A stretch of DNA of 64,000 nucleotides from Nemophila menziesii. Taxonomy: Eukaryota; Streptophyta; Magnoliopsida; Boraginales; Hydrophyllaceae. Below are positions 47,640 through 58,393 of this stretch, piece after piece. Position 1 is the stretch's first letter, and every line of letters starts with the position of its first letter. The DNA is taken from NCBI GenBank assembly GCA_029959085.1, contig JARWIR010000013.1, positions 11,285,186-11,349,185 on the forward strand, given 5' to 3'. The notes below the pieces were generated by a model. The model did no database searches and was not told the DNA's origin. It saw only the letters and a list, made by a program, of their open reading frames with translations. A program made the position numbers and the translations under genes.

Positions 47640-48760
47640 TAGTGGACCCACACTAGCACCCATTGGACATGCCAATAGGCCAGAACAATTTGATAGTTCT
47701 GACTTTAAGAGATGGCAACAAAAGATGTTATTCTACTTGACGACTCTGAACTTGGAAAAAATTCTGAAGGAAAATCCACTAGAAATGGGATCTAATCCAA
47801 ACGCTGAAACCTACAATACAGTAGACGCTTGGAAGCATTTTGACTTCCTATTTAAGAATTATCTTCTGAATTGTCTGGAGAATAATTTATTTAATGTATA
47901 CAACACCATGACTACTGCCAAGCAACTATGGGATTCTCATGAGATGAAATACAAGACTGAAGATGCCGGAACAAAGAAATTCATTGATAGGTTCCTTGAA
48001 TTCAAAATGGTGGATTCAAACCCATTATTGTGACAAGTACAACAATACCAATTGATTTTGCATGAACTAAGTGCTTAAGGAATGAATCTGGTAGAAACTT
48101 CTAAGTTGTTGCACTTGTAGAAAGTTGCCCCCGTTGTACAAAGACTTCAAGATGTACCTCAAGCACATGCGCAAACAGATAAGTCCTGAAGATCTAATTG
48201 TAAGGTTGAGAATCAATGAAGACAATTGAATGGCTGAAAAGGCAACCAACCATCAATCATATGAAGCCAAGTCTAATGTTGTTGAACAAGGGAGGTCAAA
48301 CCAAAACAACAAGTGCAAGAGGTAAGGACAATCAAACAGTGACAACAACAGGAAGTTGAAATTTATCGGGGATTGTCACAACTACAGAAAGCATGAATAA
48401 CGTGCAAAGGATTATCAAAACAAGAAAGCACAAGAAAACCAAAATAAAGGGTACGAGAGTTCAGACATATGTGTCTGATATGTCTGATGGTATTGATGAT
48501 TTGAACCTAGTAACAACAGTTTTTGAAATCAACCTAGTCGGAAACCCAAAACAGTGGTGAGTAGATACTAGATCACCCCAACATGTGTTCTTAGACAAAT
48601 TCATGGTCAAAACCTACAAGAAGGCTATAAATAAAGAAATCCTCTATATGGGAAACTTCGTTACCTCAAAGTAGACTTCTATAAAGGTATTTTCGGAAGC
48701 AACTCCATATTCACCTAATATTAAAGTTCTAAACTTGTCAAATTAATGGAAAACATTCCA
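47640..48760 (+). pseudogene. Ty1/copia gag-protease remnant
   Basis: A 102-codon frame (47725-48033) with its upstream extension (QFDSSDFKRWQQKMLFYLTTL) matches copia-type gag (UBN2 domain: TAKQLWDSHEMKYKTEDAG, FIDRFLEFKMVD). After stops and frameshifts come LPPLYKDFKMYLKHMRKQ with SPEDLIVRLRI (48130-48210), a basic stretch, a zinc-knuckle remnant CHNCRKHGHRAKDY-like (48376-48415) and the protease start WWVDTRSPQHVFLDKFMVKTY (48556-48616), where the family DTGA reads DTRS. No integrase, RT or LTRs were seen. Dead. Confidence 0.8.
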
Positions 48761-49171
48761 TCAAAATCAATACATACATCAAAACACTAAGAGAAAGTTT
48801 CATTGGATATACTTCCTTGCAACACCCAATTAAACAAATCCTACTAAAATAAACATTCACGTAAAGATAAGTGATTTCATAAATACTTGGAACTAAGCGA
48901 TTATTGCTATACCTTTTAGAAATTCTCCTGTATACATGAACCTATCCTCTTATCATAGATGTCACTATGTGGTGGTTCGTAGAATAATTCCAATAACTCC
49001 ATGTATTGTGGGTAAAAAAACAAATGGTAGGTAAAAGTGGTCATTTATTTCACAATTAAGCCAAAATTTAATACACGGGATTTTGCATGTATCCAAATTA
49101 AATTAGGCACTGAAGGAGAAGTATATGCATTCCTTTTTGTCGAAAAAAAAACATACACTCCTTTCGGCAAT
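48761..49171. other. No gene recognised
   Basis: AT-rich sequence between copia remains and the short retro-insertion; the 69-codon frame at 49037 has no recognisable domain. Confidence 0.35.
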
Positions 49172-49184
49172 GAAGGTGGCAATA

Positions 49185-49346
49185 CAAACAGAAGCTCCTT
49201 AGCACCCTGTTTGGTAATTGGGATAGATGTATCCCTCCCCAGTTAGCTACTATGATTTGTAATGAAGCCGAGCCCTCCGGGGTAGGCTAGACCTTGTAAC
49301 CTATTTTCTATTTCTATATTATTATGCATTCGAACAAAAAAAAAAA
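49185..49346 (+). mobile_element. Very short 5'-truncated LINE or SINE tail with 13-bp target duplication
   Basis: GAAGGTGGCAATA precedes (49172-49184) and follows (49347-49359). The insert ends in 11 A residues (49336-49346) and carries TGTAACCTATTTTCTATTTC just before, like a LINE 3' untranslated end. No coding sequence. Confidence 0.8.
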
Positions 49347-49359
49347 GAAGGTGGCAATA

Positions 49360-51223
49360 GACATTTAAGTATTTCAGGGTATCCAACATGTGTCAAGTGC
49401 AAATTGGATAGGCGAAAAAATTTCCGTCTTTCTCATATCAACAGACCCCTCAACGAAATAACAGACATTCTTACTAGATGTCCTAGATTTAGCATTGATT
49501 TATGTATATGGAAAGATGAATAAATTTCTAGAAACATGTTTTTTTTTTCCACAAATTTGTATAAACGTAACTATATAAGGTTACTAGGTATTGCCCGTGC
49601 CTGAAGTCACTCCGGAAAAAAAATCAATCAATCGACATTTTTTACATATTTTAATTTTTAACATACAATATAAATTATTAATTTTCAGAAAATTTGAAAT
49701 AAATTTTTGTTTAGAAAAGTATATGTAATTGACTAATTTTAAGTCAAGAGATTAATAGAGTTGCTGCTCTAATTCTCTTTGATTTCCAGTTGTAACTTAT
49801 TAGTCTAAAATTAGAATTTTCATAGTAAGCAAAACTTTTTCTTAGACAAAGAGAAACAAAACTATACCATGAAAGAGATTAAAGTTTCTATTGCGGAGAT
49901 CAAGGTGGCAGTGTGACTGTTTAGGATCAATATTTTACGTTGTTGATTAAATAAAAAAGTTTCTGGTATATTAGTATTTTACTTTTTTTTAGACTAAGGA
50001 TCAATATTTTCGCAAGAAAGTTTTAGGGTTTTCTATAATTGTATTATGCGAAATAGTGGTTTCCTCATTCTCACACACTAAATAAAAGCGAAAATAAAAT
50101 ATGGTTTATCCTTATTATCGTGAAGTATGTAAATTTGTATATAACTTTTATTCAGACATAAATACTTATTAATATTGCCCCACGCTATTAACAAAACATA
50201 CCAAAAAACATAATCTATCTATCACCAAACATGAAATTAATATACTTTCTCGTTAAAAAATTAATCTGTAACCTTAAACAGACCTTAAAATATTTAAACA
50301 GTCCAGAAATATATACAGTAAATTTAAAACTTACAAAAATCTAAAATATATACAGTCCATTCACTATTTCTTAAGTACATTCAAATGTAATGAAAAACTT
50401 ATTACGATTTCATAACTATATGCGAATTGTTAACTAATAAAAACGTTAATGCAGTTTATAAACTAAATGCGAATGTAAAATGCGAATGTAACATAGTATT
50501 ATAACGAAAAACGAAAGAGAAATGTACATTAAAAATTACTAACCTTAGTTCGAACGGTTAAGGTTTGAGAAATAGGAAGTTCGAAATTATTTTAGTGATT
50601 TAGAAAAGAAGGATAGTTTGTAAATGAAGTTGGTATATATTATATAGATGAAAAATTGGTTTTAAGAAAAGGTAAGGTACGAAAATAAAGGAAAGTATCA
50701 ATTTAATAAAACGTTAGAACTATATTAGTCAGATTTTGACTAATATATTTTTTTAAAATAGTTTGAGTCAAAACTTATATATAGATTACTAATTTTTAAA
50801 AAGGTAAATGTATCAAGCTAACTAAATTAAAGGGAAAGTATCATATAATAAAACGATGCATATATTTTAGTCAAAATAGTTTAAGTCAAAACTTATATAT
50901 AGATAACTAATTATAAAAATGGTAAATGTATCAAAAAATGTATCCTAAATGATTATATGCAGGGAATTTATTATATGAATGATTATCACAGCTTGATTTG
51001 TGCTCCTTGATTACGGGAGCCATGATTTCTGTTCCAAATTGATAGATATTTCTCCACACGGATATTTTCTGCATGAAATTCCAAAAACAATCAGTCAGCT
51101 AAATTTAATCATTCGCAATATAATTAAAAATACAGTACACGCGTGTATTTTATTCAAAAAATACAGTACAATGCTCGATACAAAACGTTAAAAGAAAATT
51201 AAAAGAATTTTGAAAAAGTTACA
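49360..51223. other. Intergenic, no gene seen
   Basis: Very AT-rich. Short near-duplicate stretches occur at 50740-50800 and 50860-50930 (AGTCAAAACTTATATATAGAT). No coding sequence recognised. Confidence 0.45.
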
Positions 51224-51541
51224 TAATATTATGCGAAATACACTAAGGGTCCTTATATAATGCAATAATACACTACGGGTCCTTATATTATGCGAAAATA
51301 CACTATAGGTCCTTATATTATCCAAACAATACACTACAGGTCCTTATATTATACGAAAATCCAATTCAGGTCCTTATATTATGCAAAAAATACACTACAG
51401 GTTATTATATTGTGCGAAAATACACTACTGGTCATTATATAATGCAATAATACACTACAGGTCCTTGCATAATGCGAAAGATACAATAAAGGTCCTTATA
51501 TAATGCGAAAAGAAACAATACAGGTCCTTATATTATGCAAA
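51224..51541 (+). repeat. Minisatellite, about ten copies of a 31-bp unit
   Basis: The unit ATACACTACAGG-TCCTTATATTATGCGAAA repeats head-to-tail with 10-25 percent variation, for example at 51237, 51268, 51298, 51329, 51420 and 51451. The whole unit varies, with no fixed spacer pattern. It lies downstream of the quinone-oxidoreductase-like locus. Confidence 0.88.
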
Positions 51542-51584
51542 AATCCAATCCAAAAGAATAACTTTCAAGAGATATATAAAAGGA

Positions 51585-52950
51585 AAACATATATATACCT
51601 TGTGTTCATTGATTATTCCAGAGCTGTGTTTTAGCATTTCTTCGACCATTTTAACTTCGAAATATAATCTTCTTCTTCTGATATAATCTTCTTCTTCTGA
51701 TAGCTTGTGAATTTTTTCATTAGTAGCATTCCATAGGTAATACTTTCTTTCTGCAAAACATATATAACAGTTGAGTGAGTGAGTTCAGACATTTAATATA
51801 TTATATTCGATAAAAGCTGGAATTTAAAACCCCTACCTGGGGTAAATGTCGATATTGCGTAGACGAATAATTGATTTCTTCATCGATATCGCGTCTCAGC
51901 ATTTCATCTAAAAATAATAATCAAAACCTAAAAAGTCAAAATTCACCTAAAAAAATTATCAAAAAAAGTGTAAAATTATAGAATTGTACCTCGAGGATTT
52001 ACACGCACGTTTAATACACCTGATGCTACATTAGCAAATACTTCTCCAGCACTTCTGAGTAGTTCATCGCGTGTCTGATTGTAATGCATCATAGATGGCC
52101 TTGACAAAGCACCAACCTAAAAGAACATAAAGCTTAATATAGGGACCCATAGTGCAATTAAACAAAGTAGAAATCTCACCTCACACTTTGGTATGTTTTA
52201 TAGTTCCTCCTTTGAACGCAAGCACTGGTAACAACACTGAAAATGGTCCTTTTATGTCCACCATTAAGTTCTGTTTCAAAAGTTAGGCGTTACAATTTCA
52301 TAAAATAAAATTAAGAAATTTCATATCAAACTTACATCTGATCTACAATCAACCACGATCCCAAGAACTGAATCCCTAGCGCAAGGTACATACACGTTTA
52401 ATACACCTGATGCTACATTAGCAACTACTTCTCCAGCACTTCTGAGTAGTTCATCTATCATCTGTAAGGAAAAAGGAAAAATCAAAATGAAACAGATTAT
52501 ATTAAGAAGAACATCTAATTAATTTACAGCAATACCTCAATAATCGTTATCCATCCCCAACAAATTTACTGCAATCAAAATGAAATTAAATTATTCATCG
52601 GAATCAACTACTAATACCTCAATAATCGAATTTAACTGAATCGAATATAACTGTGTTAATAGATCTCTCGATTAAACATCTGCACATATGCACATCTGCA
52701 CAATTATCAAATACCCAGTATTAATAAATAATCATTGTAAACGATTTTACCTTTAAAGGCTCAAGAATATTCGTCGAGCGGTGGCAGAAGCTGGTTGATA
52801 ATGTTCGAATAGTGGCTGTAAATGGTGGAGAATGGTCCTCCATTCTTTTGCAGTAGAGAGCTTGGTCCTTGAACTATAGGTAGAACGGTAGAGAGAACGG
52901 TATATGCGCTCGATCGAACCCATTTTGGTGGTGGAGGATGGCGCAACAGA
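51585..52950 (-). pseudogene. Chimeric locus with duplicated quinone oxidoreductase exon fragment
   Basis: On the minus strand an exon-like unit at 52116-51990, with AG before and GT after, reads ALSRPSMMHYNQTRDELLRS and AGEVFANVASGVLNVRVNP. That is the penultimate region of plant NADPH:quinone oxidoreductase (zeta-crystallin-type, medium-chain dehydrogenase). A second exon-like unit (52461-52336) repeats DELLRSAGEVVANVASGVLN and then continues into unrelated sequence. Other exon-like pieces: 52950-52752 (starts MGSIERIYRSL, ends in a stop before its donor), 52270-52181 (NLMVDIKGPFSVLLPVLAFK, then stop) and 51945-51605 (DEMLRRDIDEEINYSS and a Glu/Arg-rich piece with an 18-bp tandem duplication). 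The nucleotide-binding domain of the enzyme is absent. Best read as a non-functional patchwork of gene fragments; transcription cannot be judged. Confidence 0.55.
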
Positions 52951-53145
52951 GGAAGGGAGAGAACGCTCGATCGAGATTAGGTTTAAGAGTATACTTTGAT
53001 GGTTGATGGTTGATGGCCGGACGGAGATTGGAGGCGAAGGAGTGTGGAGAGCGGAGAAGATTAGTGAGTTAGGGTTCGAGAGGAGAGTGAAATGAGGGTT
53101 ATGTTTTTTTTTTTAATCCGTGTTTTGTATTATAAAAAAAAAAAA

Positions 53146-53880
53146 TGGGGCCAGAACCGATCCTGACCACCACTTATGTTTTGCCAGAATTGATCCTGGC
53201 CACCACTTATGTTTTCCTAGAATCGATCCTGGCCACTACTTAAGTGGGTAAATCAGGACCGTAGGAAAGACTTCGAAATATAATATAGATTTTACTTTTC
53301 ATTTTGATGTAACTACTTTTACCTTTTAATTTAATATTCTTTGACAAAAAAAATAATATTTTTGCTTTTTGCCAAAAATTAATTAAAATGATGCTATAGG
53401 TCAATAAATTTTTAAGTCACGATATATTACTATTATTTGCTTTATCTTTTTTTTTTTTTGGTTACATGGGCGACCCGGTTAACTTGCGCACCCGACTAAT
53501 CCTATGGAAATACACATGTCTCCCCATGTATATTCTCATAGTAAATCAAAACTAGGTTATTCATATTTAGGAAAAGGTTAGAGTCTTGTGCCTCTCTAAT
53601 GAGGGGGGGGGGGGGGGGGATTTAACACATCAATTAAATAATTTTCCTCTTTTAATTATTTTTTAACTATTTTAATTTAATAACACGTATTATAATAATA
53701 ACAGGTGATATAAGGTCAAACAAAAAGGATATATATATATATATATATTACAAGGTTTTTTCTACGGTCTAGATTTACCCGCATAAGTGGTGGCCAGGAT
53801 TAAATCTGGCTAAACATAAATGGTGGCCAAGATTTAATCTGACTAAACATAAGTGGTGGCCAGGATTGATTCTGGCCCCA
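53146..53880. mobile_element. Long-arm foldback element with tandem subrepeats, 735 bp
   Basis: Arms of about 125 bp (53146-53271 and 53757-53880) are inverted repeats starting TGGGGCCAGAA. Each arm consists of three tandem units of about 31 bp containing GATCCTGGCCACCACTTATG, then a GGGTAAATC-AGACCGTAG block. Between them lie a SINE, a 17-G run and a solo arm resembling the family 2 Mutator MITE (53700-53745). No coding sequence. No target duplication could be recognised because the left flank is a poly-A run. Confidence 0.6.
53455..53602 (-). mobile_element. tRNA-derived SINE fragment, nested in the foldback element
   Basis: On the minus strand AAGGCACAAGACTCTAACC (a worn box B), then CCTAAATATGAATAACCTAG, GGGGAGACATGTGTATTTCC and TTAGTCGGGTGCGCAAG-TTAACC match the body of the SINE at 34794-34982. 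It ends in an A-run (T on the plus strand, 53447-53460). Head region lost next to the 17-G tract (53603-53619). Confidence 0.6.
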
Positions 53881-53997
53881 CTTTAATATTCTTTTTTATT
53901 ATATCTATATAAAAACCACATTGATCTTTTAAAAGATATTTTTTAAAATTGGAAATATGGGAGCAGTGTATTACCCTACACGATTTTTCGACCCCTT

Positions 53998-55305
53998 ATC
54001 CATAACCTAAGACCCTTAACTATCAACCTTAATGTTAACCTTAACCTTAACTTTACCCTTAACCTTAACCTTAACCCAAACCCAAACCAAAACCCAAACC
54101 TTAACCTTAACCTTAATCTAAACCGAAACCCAAACCTTAACCTTAACCTTAACATTAACCTTAAACTTAACCTTAACCTTTAATTTTATTTTTAACTTTA
54201 CCTTTACCTCTACCTTTACCTTAACCTTAACTTGAACCTTAACCTTGACCTTGACCTTAACCTTAACCTTAACCTTAACCTTAACATTAACCTTAACCTT
54301 AACCTTAACCTTAACCTTAACCTTAACCTTAACCTTGACCTTAACCTTGACCTTAACCTTAACCTTAAACTTAAACTTAAACTATACCTTAACCTTAACC
54401 TTCAACCTATTATCCATAACCTTAACCCCTTAACTATTAACCTTATTCTTAACATTATCTTTAGCCTTAGCCTTGCCCTAACCTTGACCTTAAACTTAAC
54501 CTTAATCTAAACCTTAATCTTAACCTTAACCTTATCCTTAACATTAACCTTAATCCTAAACTTAACATTAAACTTAACCTTAAACTTAAACCTTAAACCT
54601 TACATCTTAAACCTTAAACCCTAATCTTCATCATCACCTTAAATTTAACTTTAATCTTAACCCTTAACCTTTAACCTTAAACCTTACACCTTAAACCTTA
54701 AACCTTAAACCTTACCTTGAACCTTGAACCTTAAACCTTACAACCTTATCTTCATCTTCACTTTAACCTTAACCCTTGAATCTCAAGCCTTAACCTTTAC
54801 ATTCACCTTCATCTTAAGTTTAACCTAAACCTTAACCATAACCTTAACCTTGAAGTTAAAACTTAACCTTAATCTTGAACCTTGAACCTTGAACCTTGAA
54901 CCTTAAACCTTAAACATTAAACATTAAATCTTAAACCTTAAACCTTAACCTTAAACTTAACTTTCATCTTAAATGTAACCTTAACCTTAAACAGATAAAG
55001 AATCATCGCACTAATATTCAACCTTAAACCTGGAATTTTGTTAAACCTTAAACGTTTAATCTTAAACCTTAACTCTAACTTAACCTTAATCTTAAAGTTA
55101 AATTTAACCTCAACCTTGACTTAAAATTTAACCTTAACCCTTAACTTTAACCTTAAAATTAACCTCATCCTTAACCTTGACCTAAACCTTAACCCTAACC
55201 TTAACCTTAAACTCAACCTTAACCTTAACCTAACCTTCTTCTTGATGAGCAACAAAAGAAAAACCTGAACCCTAACTTTAACCTTGACGACCTTCACCCT
55301 TGGAA
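53998..55305 (+). repeat. Telomere-like CCTTAA / CCTTAAA array, about 1.3 kb
   Basis: Over 1.3 kb the plus strand is built of CCTTAA hexamers (purest at 54237-54360), grading into CCTTAAA heptamers (54660-54740, 54890-54950) and into CCTAAA/CCCTAA variants near 54060-54130 and 55190. All units have the same orientation. It resembles an interstitial telomeric tract (plant telomere CCCTAAA) with one changed base, or a telomere-derived microsatellite. The LNLNLN and LTLTLT reading frames over it are artefacts. Confidence 0.9.
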
Positions 55306-55370
55306 CCTGTGTTCAATTTTCGTTAACAAAACAAATTTTTTCTTCAGTGTCTTCAGACACGGGTTTTACC

Positions 55371-55550
55371 TAGTATATATATATATCACACATATGTGTT
55401 TTACTCTTGTTTCATCTCCTATGTGTCACCTTATGTGGCATTTAACATAAAGGCAGAAAATAAATAATTAGGATTTTATTATTGTTTAAAACCTCTACAT
55501 ATGAGATGACATAGGGGTGAAGCAAAAAAGGGTGATGTATATTTTACTCA
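55371..55550. mobile_element. Mutator-type foldback MITE, family 2, worn copy
   Basis: Right arm ATGAGATGACATAGGGGTGA with AGCAAAAAAGGGTGATGTAT and the end TTTTACTC, left arm ACTCTTGTTTCATCTCCTAT: same layout as the element at 19846-20051. The left terminus has degenerated into a TA run and no duplication is visible. Confidence 0.6.
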
Positions 55551-55639
55551 ATTTATTATGATTTTTATGCTTACAAAGAAGGTCTGAGGACTGTGGAATA
55601 AAAAACTCTGTTATATGTTCATTATGGTCTCGCACTCTG

Positions 55640-58180
55640 AGTCAAACACCCTCCTTGGCGTTTTCAAATTGGACCTATCTCTCGTGACTCGTGAGAGCGC
55701 CCCAAATCCCATCTAGAGGATAAATGTAAGTGGAAAAGACATTAATTTGCCTTAGTCTCACAACGTGCCAACCAATCCGCGCAAACATTAGCTTCCCTGT
55801 AAATTCCATTTAATACAAAAGAGGCATTCGTATTTAAAATCTGACGAATTCCCTCAATCCAGGATGTTGTTGGTCCTCTACCCTCTCTACCTGATGTAGA
55901 GAGCTTATATCCTTCTGCGAGTCTACTTTAACCACTAAATCCTTAACCCACTGCGCTAGTGCCATCATCATACCCTCATATACCGCCGCGAGCTCCGCAA
56001 CCACTGACAAAGAACACCCTAGCTTCATAGAGAATCCCTTTATCAAATTGCCTTCGCTATCCCTCAATAACCCACCTGCTCCACCTCTACCTTGACTTAC
56101 AATGAAACATCCATTCTTATTGATTTTGAGGCCCCTATCAGGTTTGGCTTAGTTTTCCTCTCCAAGCTCTAAGATACCCCGCTCCTAGCCATTTTGCCTT
56201 TCGGATTACCATATCGCGGCTAGGTAATCGTTCATTATTAAAAATAGCTTCGTTTCTAGCCTTCTGAAGTACACTTACAAGTGCCGCAAAGAATACATTC
56301 CAACTTAGACCATCAAACAATCTCGTATTCGCTAAGTTCCTATTCCACCATCGATCTCTCTACTGTCTTTGAAACAACAATTATGGAATGTGCCCATGTT
56401 GTTGTTCATCCTCCCGAATACCCTACTGTTGTAAGAAGTCATTAACAACATTCCTTATGCCCTGATTATTCCTACAATCAGCTGCGAGGTACGGAATTAG
56501 ATCAATTCTTCCGCGGACCTGCTGCTGACGTGGAAAAATATTATTGAAAGGTACATTGTAGCCGCCAGTCCATGGTCTTCTCAAAACCAGGTGCTCGTTC
56601 CCCTACTGTATATTATTTTGCTCTGCTATCGACTCAGTAGACCTATAACTTTGAACTATTGATGCCCCATCCCACCTAGATTCCCCAATTTCCGGCATTA
56701 AGATCTCCTGACTCGAATGCACCATCCATCCAAAAATTCTTCTAATTCCACATAGACCCCTGATGTAACATGCTCGTTATACCCGGACCATTGTATTTTT
56801 CAATTCAACTTCCTTCCACATTCTCGTCGCCATGTCACAACCCCTAAAAAGTGAAACACACTCCTCTCCTCGACTCCGCACCACAAACACAAGGATGAAA
56901 TATCCATTCCTATCTTTACCAAATTTGCTACCGTAGCTAAGCGTTCTTGTGCCGCTCTCCAAAGTAGCACTCAAATATATTTGGGACTCGCAACATCCAC
57001 ATTCTCCCCCACTCAATTCCATCCTCTGCCCACTAATTAAAGGATCAAATAGTGTCGATTTAACCGAATATATACCATTCAATTCCCTTAGCCATGATAT
57101 TACATCACACTCTTCCCTATATGCCAATACCTTTATTTCTGAAATTTCTATAAGTTTGTGATTTGGCAACAAGTGCTAAAATAACTCCTAGTTCCAGGAA
57201 CAATACTCTATTACATACCCACTAACTTTCCCGAAACAAATATCCATCCCTAAATGTATGCTTGCCCATTCCACTAACATTTCCTCACCCACCAATATGT
57301 CCAGCCAAAACCTTATATTTGCCCCATTTCGTAACGACCATCAGGATCCTTGTCTAACCACGACAATACCCTCTACGACGACTCGACATTTGTGAGTCAT
57401 ATAGTTTCGGTGCGTATTTAAGAATACTTTTTTTAGCGTTTATCATGTAGCACTTTCCAACCTAATTTTCCAAGTAACGCGCACTTCATATCCCTCGCCT
57501 TCTGGAACCTAAGACCTCCATAATTCTTAGGACTACATATACTATCCCTTGAGATCCAATATATTTCTGTGTTCATCTGATGACCCCTAAATGAAATCTC
57601 GAACATGTGATCAATCTCCTCGCATACATACCCAGGAAACACCTTCACTTGCATGATGTAAACTAGCATTGCACTTAGAACTGATTTGACTAGTGTAATA
57701 CGACCTGCTAAAGACAAAGCTTTCCCCTTCCAAACTGCTAACTTACCCCTTAAACCATTTATAACCTTGCCATAAAAGCCCCTTGGTCATCTTCCTAAGA
57801 GTATCGGGACACCCAAATACTTCCCTAACCCCTCACCACGGCATTAGCCACTTCGATCAGCAATGTTAGCCGCAAAATCTTCATCCACATTACTAGAGGT
57901 ATAAATCAAAGATTTGTCTTTACTAATAGATTGACTTGCGTCATGACAAAACCTGAACAGTGAGTCCTGCACAATATCAAAATCATGGTTACACCTTCCG
58001 AAAACAAAATAAGGTAATGTACAAAAAGTATGTGAGATAAAGGAGTTCCCCTTGAACAAATTCTTAGAGATTACCAATGATGTCCAAACCTTTGGGATCC
58101 ATTGTGAATCAATAGACTCCTGAATGAAATCAATTTCGCTTACCAAGGCCAGGTTATCAATAGGGATCTACTCGGGAGGA
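55640..58180 (-). mobile_element. Decayed L1-type LINE, RT to RNase H, just upstream of the peptidase gene
   Basis: Minus-strand pieces: an RT region (58146-57844: ISHTFCTLPYFVFG at the position of the FADD box, then DASQSISKDKSLIYTSSNV), MSLAGRITLVKSVLSAMLVY with CEEIDHMFEISFRGHQ and GGLRFQKARDMKCALLGKLGWKVL (57717-57433), the zinc-binding region (57172-56777), the linker (56320-56138: QKARNEAIFNNERLP), and RNase H (GGLLRDSEGNLIKGFSM, LAAVYEGMMMAL, VDSQ, then YREANVCADWLARCE at 55800-55755). The first catalytic Asp is lost (INKNG). The 5' half is missing. Its right end lies about 200 bp before the peptidase start codon. Confidence 0.85.
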
Positions 58181-58393
58181 GTCTATCCTGACACGGCCAA
58201 TATACTCGAATAACATGGGCTGCAACCAATTAACAAACATTTCATACAAAGCTTATAATGAAAAAAATCCATTTATACTCAATTTCCTATAAATCCACAA
58301 ATGTTGTCAAAAAATAAAAAAAATCCACAAATAAATTTCTAAAAATAAATGAAAAAATATACAGTCGTATCTATCAACATTCGGGGTTAGTTA
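58181..58393 (+). promoter_or_regulatory. Short upstream region of the S9 peptidase gene
   Basis: Only about 210 bp separate the recognisable LINE from the start codon. The last 130 bp are AT-rich; no convincing TATA box was found, which is common for plant housekeeping or plastid-protein genes. The promoter may extend into the LINE. Confidence 0.35.

Noticed and set aside
51224..51541. Possible CRISPR-like array
   Set aside because: The whole 31-bp unit varies; there is no alternation of constant repeats with unique spacers, and the context is a plant nuclear genome.
52761..52946. Minus-strand frame MRHPPPPKW as a gene start
   Set aside because: An overlapping frame starting MGSIERIYRS fits the splice-like border equally well and both end in stops; neither has homology I recognise. 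Kept only as part of the chimeric locus.
54232..54510. Open frames coding LNLNLN and LTLTLT repeats
   Set aside because: They are simply the translation of the CCTTAA hexamer array, open in several frames because the unit lacks stop codons in those frames. No gene signals.
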